Source: RGIG8775 sp045612185 (GTDB lineage Bacteria; Bacillota; Clostridia; Oscillospirales; CAG-272). Taken from it: 38,370 bases of DNA. The position numbers were made by a program, and so were the translations under genes. The stretch is from NCBI GenBank assembly GCA_045612185.1, contig JAZKYO010000133.1, forward strand, positions 1-38,370. Reading direction: 5' to 3'. Positions 24,725 to 33,476 of this stretch are shown here, one piece after another. Each line of letters starts with the position of its first letter. The stretch's first letter is position 1. The notes beneath the pieces are model-generated. The model worked only from the letters and a program-made list of their open reading frames with translations. It was not told the DNA's origin and searched no databases.

Positions 24725-26269
24725 TTTTTTGTCCTTGAATATGTTTATAGCCCAGTTGAGATCTTCTCGGTCAAACGCGTTTGTGGCTATAAGCAAAAGG
24801 GCGTATATGGCCACGCATATCGTTATGTGGGTTATAAGTTCGGCGGTGGGGGTTAAAAATTGCAAATCCGTTACATTGAAAATAATGTGGCATAAACAGG
24901 TAGAACCAACTATTGAGAACAGCGGTTTTATTATCCATTTTATCAAATGGGTTTTAAAGCCGCTTTTTTTCATTAACCGCGTTACGCTGAGCGACGCGTT
25001 TATGAGTTCTGTAACGTAAATAGTTACGATGTATCCCGATATTCCCATCTTCGGTAGCAGAAACCAAACCAGAAAAACAGAGAGTGTCGAGTCGGCAATG
25101 TTTACTACCATGCTGTAAAATTGTTCGCCTAATCCTTTTAGCATGTGATCTGTCGTTGTGTCAAGATACATAATGGGAATAAGCGGCGCAAGCATTTTTA
25201 TATAAGCCGAGGTGCTTTCTTTAGGATATATCACACTTCCCAGTTCACCAGAAAAACATATCATTATACCTGAAACTCCCATAGAGAAAATAAGAGCCAT
25301 CTGTATGGAGCGCTCGCATATGTATCTTATCTGACGGTTGTTGTTTTTTACCGCGCATTCGGTAAGCTCGGGTACAAGCAATCCTGAAAAAGAGCTTATG
25401 AGCGCGGCGGGGAACAAAACAATCGGCAATACCATACTCTGTATTATGCCGTAAAGCGAAAGGGCGATGCTTCGTGTCATACCTTTCTTTTCAAGTCCTA
25501 TCGGAATCAGCATGTGCTCAATTGAGATTAACCCAGAACGAACGTATGCGCTTGATGCTATGGGCAAAGCGGTTTTTAAAAGTTCTTTTGTAAGTTCTTT
25601 GCCGTTGTTTGCGTTGCGAGGAGATTTTATAAGTCTTTTTTTGTCAATCAAGAATACAGAAAAGGAAATAACAAACGAGGCGCATTCTGATATTCCGCCG
25701 CCAAGAGCTAGTGCCGCGCAGGCAAATTCAACTCCTTTGGGAAGGAAAAGCGACAACAGCGCGGAGACGGTGAATATTTTTATTGCCTGTTCACAAACTT
25801 GTATTATAGCGTTTTTATATACTCGCCTTACAGCGGTGAAGTATCCGTTGAATGACGAAGAAAGAGCAATAGGAATAAGAGTAAAGGCAAGTATTTTAAG
25901 AGACAATACCGTTCTTGAGTCTTTGAGCATTATATTTCCTATAAAATCCGCTCCAAAGAAAAGCCATAAGGTAGCTATGGCTGAAAAAAACAGAGCGTAT
26001 GCTGCGCACCGCTTTATTGCCGCCGTTGCGGAGCCGTCTCTCTTTCCTAATGCTTGCGCCACAAGTCGCATAGTAGCAAGATTTATTCCCGAGGTGGCAA
26101 ATGTGACGGCAAAGCCATATATTCCTGATAGCAGGGCATACAATCCCATAGCTTCTGCCCCCGCCTTGTTTGAAACGTAAACGTTAAAACTTACGCTTAC
26201 CGTCCTCATAAACATAGAGACCGCGCAAAGTATAACCGCATTCAAAAAAAACTTCTTTATGTTTTTCAT
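24689..26269 (-). CDS. SpoVB/MATE-type polysaccharide flippase family membrane protein
   Basis: 526 residues with about fourteen membrane helices, typical of the MOP superfamily (MATE/polysaccharide transporters). The C-terminal segment EQFYSMVVNIADSTLSVFLV and the following GISGYIVTIYVTE match stage V sporulation protein B-like proteins, which are proposed lipid-linked glycan flippases for spore cortex or wall. AAAGGAT precedes the start on the minus strand. Its last 12 codons lie inside the end of lexA on the other strand, with no terminator visible between. No clear promoter was found upstream. It could equally be a general teichoic or exopolysaccharide flippase, and spoVB orthology cannot be settled from this window. 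Confidence 0.8.
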   Translation of the reverse strand: MKNIKKFFLNAVILCAVSMFMRTVSVSFNVYVSNKAGAEAMGLYALLSGIYGFAVTFATSGINLATMRLVAQALGKRDGSATAAIKRCAAYALFFSAIATLWLFFGADFIGNIMLKDSRTVLSLKILAFTLIPIALSSSFNGYFTAVRRVYKNAIIQVCEQAIKIFTVSALLSLFLPKGVEFACAALALGGGISECASFVISFSVFLIDKKRLIKSPRNANNGKELTKELLKTALPIASSAYVRSGLISIEHMLIPIGLEKKGMTRSIALSLYGIIQSMVLPIVLFPAALISSFSGLLVPELTECAVKNNNRQIRYICERSIQMALIFSMGVSGIMICFSGELGSVIYPKESTSAYIKMLAPLIPIMYLDTTTDHMLKGLGEQFYSMVVNIADSTLSVFLVWFLLPKMGISGYIVTIYVTELINASLSVTRLMKKSGFKTHLIKWIIKPLFSIVGSTCLCHIIFNVTDLQFLTPTAELITHITICVAIYALLLIATNAFDREDLNWAINIFKDKKSIKPDACHHSA

Positions 26270-26287
26270 TAAGATATCCTTTCGTAA

Positions 26288-26317
26288 CGCATAAGTACTT
26301 ATAAAACATTTTATGCG
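26288..26317 (-). promoter_or_regulatory. Inverted repeat in the leader of the flippase gene
   Basis: CGCATAA (26288-26294) and TTATGCG (26311-26317) form a 7-bp inverted repeat. A perfect 12-base palindrome ATAAGTACTTAT (26291-26302) overlaps its left arm. It lies about 20 bases upstream of the minus-strand start. It could be an operator or a leader hairpin; there is no direct evidence for either. Confidence 0.35.
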
Positions 26318-26371
26318 AAATCATGTTTATAAAGAATATAAAAGTGTCAATACTTTTTTTAGTAAATAATC

Positions 26372-26400
26372 TTTACAAATTGATAAAATTATGGTAGAAT
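26372..26400 (+). promoter_or_regulatory. Promoter of the cytidylate kinase-like gene
   Basis: TTTACA (26372-26377) and TAGAAT (26395-26400) are 17 bp apart, and TGG precedes the -10 (extended -10). Confidence 0.75.
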
Positions 26401-26444
26401 ATAAGCGTGACATAATAAACTATTAGATAAAAGGAGAATGCGTA

Positions 26445-27068
26445 ATGTTCAAGAACCCTGTTATAACAATTGCAAGACAGTATGGAAGCGGTGGATATGA
26501 CGTTGGTGAAAGAGTAGCTGAGCTTTTAGGAATAAAAGCCTATGACAAAGAGCTTATCGCGCTTGCGGCGGAAAAAAGCGGCTATCACCCGGATATGCTG
26601 AAAAAAGCTGATGAGAGAGCTGCGGGTAGCTTGCTTTACAGCCTTGCGGTCGGAGCCTCGGTAGCCGGTGGAATAGCTGGACATTACGATATTCCGATAA
26701 ACGATAAGCTTTTCATCGTTCAAAACGATATCATTAAGGAGCTTGCAGCAAAAGAGCAGTGCGTTATTATCGGACGTTGTGGCGACTATGCGTTGAGAAA
26801 CTTTGATAATAAGCTCAGCTTTTTTATTCATGCCGATTTTGATTTCCGCAAAAAACGTGTTGCGGACGCAAAGGGCGTATCCGAAAAAGAGGCGGAGGCG
26901 CTTATAGTAAAAGAGGATAAGTACCGCGCAAATTACTATAATTTTTATACCGGTCATAAGTGGGGTGCAAGCGAAAGATACGCGGCTACCTTTAACACAA
27001 GCGTACTTGGTATAGAGGAAACTGCTCAAATTATTGCCAATATGGTAAAAAGAATGTCTGCTAATTAA
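26445..27068 (+). CDS. Cytidylate kinase-like family protein
   Basis: 207 residues. The N-terminus ITIARQYGSGGYDVGERVA carries a P-loop-like Gly-rich segment, followed by YDKELI and, mid-protein, the CVIIGRCGDYALR strand-turn. This pattern fits the cytidylate kinase-like family (Cytidylate_kin2, PF13189), which is common in Clostridia and Bacteroidetes and distinct from Cmk. Members probably phosphorylate a nucleotide or related substrate, but their true substrate is not established. AAAGGAG at about 26430 sets the start. It is monocistronic, with its own promoter and terminator. Confidence 0.85.
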   Translation: MFKNPVITIARQYGSGGYDVGERVAELLGIKAYDKELIALAAEKSGYHPDMLKKADERAAGSLLYSLAVGASVAGGIAGHYDIPINDKLFIVQNDIIKELAAKEQCVIIGRCGDYALRNFDNKLSFFIHADFDFRKKRVADAKGVSEKEAEALIVKEDKYRANYYNFYTGHKWGASERYAATFNTSVLGIEETAQIIANMVKRMSAN

Positions 27069-27080
27069 GTAAAACTGCCA

Positions 27081-27109
27081 ACAGGTCGGTGGAAACACCG
27101 ACCTGTTTT
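27081..27109 (+). terminator. Terminator after the cytidylate kinase-like gene
   Basis: An 11-bp GC-rich stem ACAGGTCGGTG/CACCGACCTGT with a GAAA loop is followed by four T. Confidence 0.9.
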
Positions 27110-27141
27110 GTGTTTGAAAGTAAATATATTTTACTTTTTGC

Positions 27142-27170
27142 TTGACAAAGTTGTATAAGAAGTGTATACT
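27142..27170 (+). promoter_or_regulatory. Promoter of the polA-to-DUF362 operon
   Basis: TTGACA (27142-27147) is perfect and lies 17 bp from TATACT (27165-27170). Confidence 0.8.
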
Positions 27171-27202
27171 ATAAGGGTAATAAAATTAAGGGGTAACTTT
27201 AA

Positions 27203-29731
27203 ATGAAAAAATTACTTGCCATCGACGGAAACAGTATAATAAATCGAGCGTTTTACGGTATCAGACCGCTGACAAACAGAGAGGGAATACACACCAACGC
27301 AATTTACGGAATGATAAATATTATCATGAAGCAGGTGGAGGCGCTTTCTCCCGATTATCTCGCGGTAGCTTTTGACGTTAAAAAGCCAACCTTCAGACAT
27401 GAGTTTTATTCGGCGTATAAGGCTGGAAGACACCCTACGCCCGAAGAGTTGCTTGAACAGATTCCTATTTCCAAGGATTGCCTTAAAGCGCTTGGTTTTA
27501 ACGTGCTTGAAATGGCGGGATATGAGGCTGACGATATACTTGGTACACTTGCCAAGCTTGCTGAAAAAGAGGGATGTGAGGCTTACGTTCTTACAGGAGA
27601 CAGAGACTCGCTTCAGCTTATTTCCGATAGAACTACCGTTTTGTTGGCTACAAATACTGATACAATAACTATGGACACCTCTGCTTTCGTGGAGAAATAC
27701 GGAGTAAAACCGTGTCAGTTTGTTGACGTAAAAGCACTTATGGGCGACAGTTCGGACAATATTCCCGGTGTTCCCGGAATAGGTGAAAAAACGGCTCTTA
27801 AACTCATATCCGAGTATGAAACTCTTGAAAAACTGTATGAGGCGGTTCCGACCGACCCCTTTACCCCTTCAAATAACAGAAAGCTTAAAGAAGGCAAGGA
27901 CAGCGCGTTTATGTCCCAGCGTCTGGCGCGTATATTTTGTGAAGTGCCGATTGTGTCAACTCTTGATGAAGTGAAAAGACGGGAAATCGACAGAACAGAA
28001 ACTTACAGATTATTTGCTAAGCTTGAGTTTGCTGCGTTTATAAAGAAATTCGGACTTGACGTATCTGACACCGAGAAAAGTGAAGCGGTTGAAGAAAAAG
28101 CAAGCTTTAACGTTAAACCAATAACAGCCGACGAGTTGATATCAATTCTTGAAAATGCCGATAAATATGCTGTTTTGAATAAAGAGAACGAGTGGCAATT
28201 CTGTGACGGTAAAAGCGTTTATTCTTTTGTCGGAGACGTTGCCGAAATAGAGCCTGCTTTCAAAGCATCCAAGAAGGTGATCTGTTACGATGCCAAGAGT
28301 CTTTATAAGATGCTCGATGATTTGGAAATTACTTTTTCTGATTTCTACCACGACGTTATGCTTGGTGCTTACGTGCTTAATCCCGCAGAGGGAAACTTTG
28401 AGCTTGGTCGTATTTGTACTATGTATGCCGGTAATCCCGACGGAAATCCGAGTGCGGGAGATTTGTGGCACGCTTATGAGACGATAGATGCTAAAATTAC
28501 CGAGTTTAAGCAGAGCAATCTTCTTTACAATATAGAAATGCCGCTTGCGGGAGTGCTGTTCTCTATGGAGAAAAGCGGATTTTGTGTTGATGTTGAGGGG
28601 CTGAAAAAATACGGAGTTAAGCTTGAAGAATATGAAAAGTCTTTGCAAGAAAGAATTTATTTTCACGCGGGCTGTGAGTTTAACGTAAACTCTCCAAAAC
28701 AGCTTGGCGAGGTGCTTTTTGAAAAGATGATGCTTCCCGCGGGAAAAAAGACCAAAAGTGGATATTCCACAAGCGCCGACGTACTTGAAAAACTGAAACC
28801 CTATCACCCAATAATAGAGGATATTCTTGATTACAGACAGGTGGCAAAATTGAGAGGCACTTATGCCGACGGACTTGTAAAGGTGGCGGGTATTGACGGA
28901 AAAATACACACTAATTTCAAACAGACGGGAACGGCTACGGGAAGGCTTTCATCTACCGAGCCCAACCTTCAGAATATTCCTATAAAGACAGAGCTTGGAA
29001 GAGAATTTAGAAAGTATTTCATTCCTAAATCTTCCGATTATCTTCTTATTGACGCCGATTATTCGCAGATAGAGCTTCGCCTTTTGGCTGATATTTCAGG
29101 AGATAGCCACATGATAGATGCTTTCAAGTCGGGAGAGGATATTCATACCTCTACCGCGTCTAAAGTTTTCGGTGTTGATCCTGATGACGTAACTACCGAG
29201 CTGCGCAAGAGAGCAAAGGCAGTAAATTTTGGTATAGTATACGGAATAGGTGATTTTTCACTTTCTCAAGACTTGAAAATATCCAGAAATCAAGCACGAG
29301 AATATATAGATAATTATCTCGCTACCTATTCAGGTGTTGACTCTTATCTTAAGAATATTGTTCTATCCGCGTATGAGTGCGGTTACGTTACTACCGCTTT
29401 CGGAAGGCGCAGATACATTCCCGAGCTTGAGGGGCATAATAAAATGCTTAAAAAATTCGGTGAGCGAGTAGCCATGAACAGTCCTATTCAAGGCACAGCG
29501 GCAGACATTATTAAAATAGCGATGATAAACGTTAACAAAACTCTTCGTGAGCGAGGAATAGACGCTAGGCTTATCTTGCAGGTGCACGACGAGCTTTTGG
29601 TGGAGGCGCATAGGGATTGCGCTGATGAAGCACTTGAAATACTTCGTCGCGAAATGGAAAACGCGGTGATACTTTCTATCCCACTCGACGTTGAGGTGGG
29701 GGTAGGAGAAACTTGGTACGACTGTAAATAA
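27203..29731 (+). CDS. polA: DNA polymerase I
   Basis: 842 residues. The N-terminal 5'-3' exonuclease (about 1-260) has AIDGNSIINRAFYG, YEADDILGTLA, TGDRDSLQL and the helix-hairpin-helix GVPGIGEKTA. The middle region (about 290-470) keeps the 3'-5' exonuclease fold but lacks the metal-binding Asp/Glu motifs, so proofreading is probably absent, as in many Firmicutes. The polymerase domain has motif A DADYSQIELR (Asp619), the O-helix KRAKAVNFGIVYG, and motif C VHDE (Asp796). It fills gaps and removes RNA primers. AAGGGGT at about 27188 sets the start. It leads a tightly spaced run of eight genes ending at 35105. Confidence 0.97.
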   Translation: MKKLLAIDGNSIINRAFYGIRPLTNREGIHTNAIYGMINIIMKQVEALSPDYLAVAFDVKKPTFRHEFYSAYKAGRHPTPEELLEQIPISKDCLKALGFNVLEMAGYEADDILGTLAKLAEKEGCEAYVLTGDRDSLQLISDRTTVLLATNTDTITMDTSAFVEKYGVKPCQFVDVKALMGDSSDNIPGVPGIGEKTALKLISEYETLEKLYEAVPTDPFTPSNNRKLKEGKDSAFMSQRLARIFCEVPIVSTLDEVKRREIDRTETYRLFAKLEFAAFIKKFGLDVSDTEKSEAVEEKASFNVKPITADELISILENADKYAVLNKENEWQFCDGKSVYSFVGDVAEIEPAFKASKKVICYDAKSLYKMLDDLEITFSDFYHDVMLGAYVLNPAEGNFELGRICTMYAGNPDGNPSAGDLWHAYETIDAKITEFKQSNLLYNIEMPLAGVLFSMEKSGFCVDVEGLKKYGVKLEEYEKSLQERIYFHAGCEFNVNSPKQLGEVLFEKMMLPAGKKTKSGYSTSADVLEKLKPYHPIIEDILDYRQVAKLRGTYADGLVKVAGIDGKIHTNFKQTGTATGRLSSTEPNLQNIPIKTELGREFRKYFIPKSSDYLLIDADYSQIELRLLADISGDSHMIDAFKSGEDIHTSTASKVFGVDPDDVTTELRKRAKAVNFGIVYGIGDFSLSQDLKISRNQAREYIDNYLATYSGVDSYLKNIVLSAYECGYVTTAFGRRRYIPELEGHNKMLKKFGERVAMNSPIQGTAADIIKIAMINVNKTLRERGIDARLILQVHDELLVEAHRDCADEALEILRREMENAVILSIPLDVEVGVGETWYDCK

Positions 29732-29745
29732 TGGGAGGTGATATT

Positions 29746-31182
29746 ATGGACCGCGCGAGTGGTGTTCTTATGCACATATCTACGCTTTACGGCGATTATT
29801 CTATCGGCTCTTTCGGCAACAATGCTAAGGAGTTTGTGGATTTTCTTGCCGATTGCGGTTTTAAGTATTGGCAGACTTTGCCCTTTAATATGTCCGATGA
29901 GGTGGGATCTCCGTATAAATCCTACGGAGCATTTTCGGGAAATCCTTTTTTCGTTGATATAGATTTGCTTGCAAGACGTGGATTGCTTACAGATGCCGAG
30001 GTGACGTTATCAAGGCAGAATACACCATATGCTTGCGAATTTGAAAGACTTTCGGAAGAGCGCCTTCCGCTTTTGAAAAAGGCTGCGTCCCGCGTTTGCC
30101 GTGAGGAACGTGAGAAAATTGAGAGAGTTATCGGGGCAAAAAAATCGGTGTTTGATTTTTGCCGCTTTATGGCGTTAAAAGAAGCCAACGGTTATGCCGA
30201 GTGGCATGAGTGGACGACTGAAGATTATAATTTTGATGACCTTTTTGCTTGGGAGTTTATTCAGTATGAGTTCCTCTCTCAGTGGCGCGATATACGTGCT
30301 TACGCAAATTCAAAAGGAATAAAAATTATTGGTGATATTCCGATTTACGTGGCGTATGACAGCAGCGATGTATGGGCAAATAAAACCGAATTCCAACTTG
30401 ACGAAAATGGAAGGCTCAAAGCAGTGGCAGGCGTACCGCCCGACTATTTCGCCAAAGAAGGTCAGCTTTGGGGAAATCCGCTTTACGATTGGAGTTCTAT
30501 GAAAAAGAACGGCTACGCTTGGTGGAGTGAAAGAATCAGATATATGCTTGAGCTTTTTGACGGCGTGAGAATAGATCATTTTCGCGGAATTGAAGCATAT
30601 TGGAGCGTACCTGCAAATGCCAAAACCGCCAAGGAAGGTAAGTGGGTAAAAGGTCCAGGTCGCAAATTTGTGGATGCAGTTCGCAGAATTGCAGGCGAAA
30701 ATCTTATTGTCGCTGAGGATTTGGGCGATATCACAGAGGATGTGGTAAATCTTGTGAAATATAGCGGATTTCCGGGAATGCGCGTGCTTCAGTTCGCTTT
30801 CCTTGGAAAACACGATTCTCCGCACTTGCCGCATAATTATATACACAACTGTGTTGCGTACACAGGAACCCATGATAATAATACTTTGCTTGGTTATATG
30901 TGGGAGGCTGATGACGCGGTGCGCAGGCGCGTAATCGACTATTGCGGATATATGGGAGAGGATTGGGACAAATCCTACGATAATATTATTAGAGCGATGC
31001 TTGCGAGCCATGCCGGACTTGTTATTATTCCGATTCAGGATCTGCTTAATTTTGGATCTGATACCAGAATGAATATTCCGGGCAGCCCCGACGGAAACTG
31101 GAGATACAGAATAACAAAAGAGCAGCTTGCGCGCATTGACAGAGCAAAATATAAGTACTATAACGAACTGTATGCAAGATAA
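29746..31182 (+). CDS. malQ: 4-alpha-glucanotransferase (amylomaltase, GH77)
   Basis: 478 residues from ATG 29746; GGGAGGTGA at 29733-29741 sets this start, so the in-frame ATG at 29731 is not used. The fold is GH77: IGSFGNNAKEFVDFLADCGF near the start, nucleophile Asp277 in GVRIDHFRG, acid/base Glu324 in IVAEDLGDI, and Asp377 in GTHDNNT. The length matches the short Thermus-type enzymes rather than the longer E. coli form. It moves alpha-1,4-glucan segments between acceptors in maltodextrin or glycogen metabolism in the cytoplasm. It follows polA by 14 bases. Confidence 0.95.
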   Translation: MDRASGVLMHISTLYGDYSIGSFGNNAKEFVDFLADCGFKYWQTLPFNMSDEVGSPYKSYGAFSGNPFFVDIDLLARRGLLTDAEVTLSRQNTPYACEFERLSEERLPLLKKAASRVCREEREKIERVIGAKKSVFDFCRFMALKEANGYAEWHEWTTEDYNFDDLFAWEFIQYEFLSQWRDIRAYANSKGIKIIGDIPIYVAYDSSDVWANKTEFQLDENGRLKAVAGVPPDYFAKEGQLWGNPLYDWSSMKKNGYAWWSERIRYMLELFDGVRIDHFRGIEAYWSVPANAKTAKEGKWVKGPGRKFVDAVRRIAGENLIVAEDLGDITEDVVNLVKYSGFPGMRVLQFAFLGKHDSPHLPHNYIHNCVAYTGTHDNNTLLGYMWEADDAVRRRVIDYCGYMGEDWDKSYDNIIRAMLASHAGLVIIPIQDLLNFGSDTRMNIPGSPDGNWRYRITKEQLARIDRAKYKYYNELYAR

Positions 31183-31192
31183 GAGGTTTGAA

Positions 31193-31720
31193 GTGAAAGA
31201 GCTAGAAATAGAAAAAATTGGCGAGTGGGCGGATAGTCTGGTTGTCGGAGAAGAAGTTCTTCTTAACGGATACGTCTACACCGCAAGAGATGCCGTACAT
31301 AAAAAATTTGCGGTATTGTTTGAAGAAGGAAGAGAACTTCCAATAGATATACACGGCGCTGTTATCTATTATGCAGGACCGACTCCATCCAAAAACGGAA
31401 TGGCGGTTGGCTCGTGCGGTCCCACAACCTCATCAAGAATGGATAAACACACCCCAATGTTGCTTGACAGAGGGCTGGGCGGAATAATAGGAAAGGGCGA
31501 ACGTAACCAAGCTGTGATAGACTCAATAATTAAGAATAAAGCCGTGTATTTTTGCGCCCTCGGTGGGGCTGGCGCTCTTTACGCAAGTTGCATAAAGAGC
31601 TGTGAGGTTATAGCTTTTGACGAGCTTGGATGCGAGTCGCTAAAGAAAATGAAAGTGGAAAAATTCCCCGTGTTCGTGGCGATAGACAGTCACGGTGGTA
31701 ATATTTTTGACAGAAAATGA
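31193..31720 (+). CDS. Class I fumarase/tartrate dehydratase-type beta subunit
   Basis: 175 residues from GTG 31193; AGAGG at about 31182-31186 supports it. The frame is open back to 31127, but that would overlap malQ. Family signatures of the Fe-S hydro-lyase beta (C-terminal fumarase) domain are LNGYVYTARDAVHKKF, the DIHGAVIYYAGP segment, GSCGPTTSSRMD and GKG. In class I fumarases and tartrate dehydratases this chain pairs with an alpha chain that holds the [4Fe-4S] cluster. No alpha subunit is encoded in this window, so either it lies elsewhere or this chain has another partner. The last four bases overlap the next gene. Confidence 0.88.
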   Translation: MKELEIEKIGEWADSLVVGEEVLLNGYVYTARDAVHKKFAVLFEEGRELPIDIHGAVIYYAGPTPSKNGMAVGSCGPTTSSRMDKHTPMLLDRGLGGIIGKGERNQAVIDSIIKNKAVYFCALGGAGALYASCIKSCEVIAFDELGCESLKKMKVEKFPVFVAIDSHGGNIFDRK

Positions 31721-32580
31721 ATATCGGTGAAAAAATAAAAAGGTTAAGGCTTGAAAAAATGATGACGCAAGCCGAGCTTTCAGGAGAACAGGTGACGCGA
31801 AATATGCTCAGCCTCATCGAAAAAGGAAAGGCTGTTCCGTCTTTGCAAACTTTGGCGTATATTGCCACAAGGTTAAACGTTAGTCCGGCGTTTTTGCTTG
31901 CGGATGACAACGAAGAACAAACGCTTGTCAAATACTCAAAAATATCCGATATAAGAATCGCGTATAGAAACAAGAATTATAGGATATGTATGGATATGTG
32001 CAAAAGCCTGGGGAGAAGTAAGGATGATGAGGTAAGAATGATAATGGCGGAAAGCGCGCTGGCATTGGCTAAAGAAGAAATATTTGCGGATAGGGTTCGC
32101 TCTGCTTGGCAGCAGTTGGACGATGCGGTAATGTACGCATCGGAAACCTCGTATAATACAAGGCACGTTATAGCTTCGGCAGGGGTGTTGTTTGATTATC
32201 TCGGTCAGTTGTCTCCGTCTCTTATGTCTGAGAATATGGATATGGAATCTTTTGATTTCGATATGTCAAAAAACATGTGTACAGATAACGATTTTTGCCG
32301 ATACGTGGTTGCAATGAGCGATTTGGATTTTGATTATTCTTTAGAAAACGAAGCTTATGAGTTGCACACAGAGTGTAAGAAGCTGATGAAAAACGGGGAC
32401 TACGAAAAGGCAAACCGTATGCTTAACGATATTCTTAGAATTGATGAGCGTTTACCCGGTGTTTTGCTATATCATGTTTTTTCGGATCTTGAGGAGTGTT
32501 GCAGACAGCTTGGAAATCAGAAAAACGCGAGAATGTATTCAGCGGAGAAAGTCTCGCAACTTGAGAGAATATTGTCATGA
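31717..32580 (+). CDS. XRE-family regulator with C-terminal TPR-like helices
   Basis: 287 residues. The N-terminal helix-turn-helix (about 1-65) reads IGEKIKRLRLEKMMTQAEL with recognition helix VTRNMLSLIEKGKAVPS. The rest is all-helical and TPR-like, similar to Rgg/PlcR-type or other XRE regulators that sense peptides or partners through helical repeats. There is no strong Shine-Dalgarno sequence; the ATGA overlap with the fumarase subunit suggests translational coupling. It is coupled the same way to the small lipoprotein that follows. The target and ligand are unknown. Confidence 0.8.
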   Translation: MNIGEKIKRLRLEKMMTQAELSGEQVTRNMLSLIEKGKAVPSLQTLAYIATRLNVSPAFLLADDNEEQTLVKYSKISDIRIAYRNKNYRICMDMCKSLGRSKDDEVRMIMAESALALAKEEIFADRVRSAWQQLDDAVMYASETSYNTRHVIASAGVLFDYLGQLSPSLMSENMDMESFDFDMSKNMCTDNDFCRYVVAMSDLDFDYSLENEAYELHTECKKLMKNGDYEKANRMLNDILRIDERLPGVLLYHVFSDLEECCRQLGNQKNARMYSAEKVSQLERILS

Positions 32581-32924
32581 AAAGATTGATTTTATCTTTT
32601 TTGGCATTAATATTTTTACTTTCCGCTTGTACGGTACTTGACAGAACGTCAACAATTTATTATAATGAAAGTGAGCTTTCTTTGGCAGACGTAACACAAA
32701 TGCGGCAGGAGTTTCCGGAAGAAACCGAAAAAACAGTCAATCTTATACCTTGTGGTGAAGATGATATTGAAAATGCGGTTTATTGGACTAAAAGCGGGAA
32801 TGTATGGCATTTGCAAAGTGATTGCGGACACGTCAAAAATGGGAGCGACCTTTTCTACGGAAGCGAATCAGACGCGCTTTCTTTCGGTAAAGAAAGGGTT
32901 TGTACAAGCTGTTCAAAAAAATAA
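32577..32924 (+). CDS. Small lipoprotein with C-terminal Cys/His motif (Ada-like metal-binding pattern)
   Basis: 115 residues. The signal peptide ends in LLSAC (Cys18). The C-terminal third has VYWTKSGNVWHLQSDCGH, then a spacer and VCTSC, giving His78, Cys83, Cys109 and Cys112. This order resembles the Ada-type zinc-binding or endonuclease-associated pattern (hydrophobic-W-x-x-x-G-x-x-x-H...C...C-x-x-C) seen in many small secreted clostridial proteins. It may bind zinc at the cell surface. ATGA overlap ties it to the XRE regulator upstream. No function can be assigned with confidence. Confidence 0.65.
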   Translation: MKRLILSFLALIFLLSACTVLDRTSTIYYNESELSLADVTQMRQEFPEETEKTVNLIPCGEDDIENAVYWTKSGNVWHLQSDCGHVKNGSDLFYGSESDALSFGKERVCTSCSKK

Positions 32925-32948
32925 AAATTACAGTGCAGAGGTGTTATT

Positions 32949-33458
32949 ATGAAATTTGAAAAGTCGAATATCAAAGATGTTGATACAATAATGCAGATAC
33001 TTTCCGATGCGAGAAGCCGAATTGGTAGGCTTGGTATAGATCAGTGGCAATACGGATATCCCACCAGGGATATTGTAATTGAAGATGTAAATCTTCACAG
33101 GTCTTTTGTCGTATTAGATGACGATGGAAGTATATGCGCCGTTTTCACGATGATTGACGACGGAGAGCCTACCTATCAAAAAATTTATGACGGAGAATGG
33201 CTTGGCGAAGGCAAGCCTTATATCGCGGTTCACAGAATTGCCGTTGCGGGTAATAAGTTAAAGAGAGGTTTAGCGTCTGCGGTTATGCAGTGGGCTGAGG
33301 GACACGCTAAGGAAATCGGCTACGCAAGCGTGCGTATAGATACTCACGTAGGCAACGTTCCTATGCGCGGCATGCTTGAGAAAAACGGATATAAGCACTG
33401 CGGAACCATAAATCTCAGTGACGGTCAGTTGAGATGCGCTTATGAAAAGCTTGTCTGA
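32949..33458 (+). CDS. GNAT-family N-acetyltransferase
   Basis: 169 residues. The core has the acetyl-CoA binding strand-loop-helix HRIAVAGNKLKRGLASAVMQ (motif A) and NVPMRGMLEKNGYKHCG near the C-terminus (motif B). AGAGGTG at 32937-32943 sets the start. It transfers an acetyl group from acetyl-CoA to an amine, but the substrate cannot be told from sequence. Confidence 0.88.
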   Translation: MKFEKSNIKDVDTIMQILSDARSRIGRLGIDQWQYGYPTRDIVIEDVNLHRSFVVLDDDGSICAVFTMIDDGEPTYQKIYDGEWLGEGKPYIAVHRIAVAGNKLKRGLASAVMQWAEGHAKEIGYASVRIDTHVGNVPMRGMLEKNGYKHCGTINLSDGQLRCAYEKLV

Positions 33459-33476
33459 TTTCGGGAAAGGTAAATA

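Noticed and set aside
31127..31192. An upstream start for the fumarase-type subunit
   Set aside because: It would add 22 residues overlapping malQ, without family similarity or a ribosome-binding site; GTG 31193 has AGAGG at good spacing and matches the family N-terminus.
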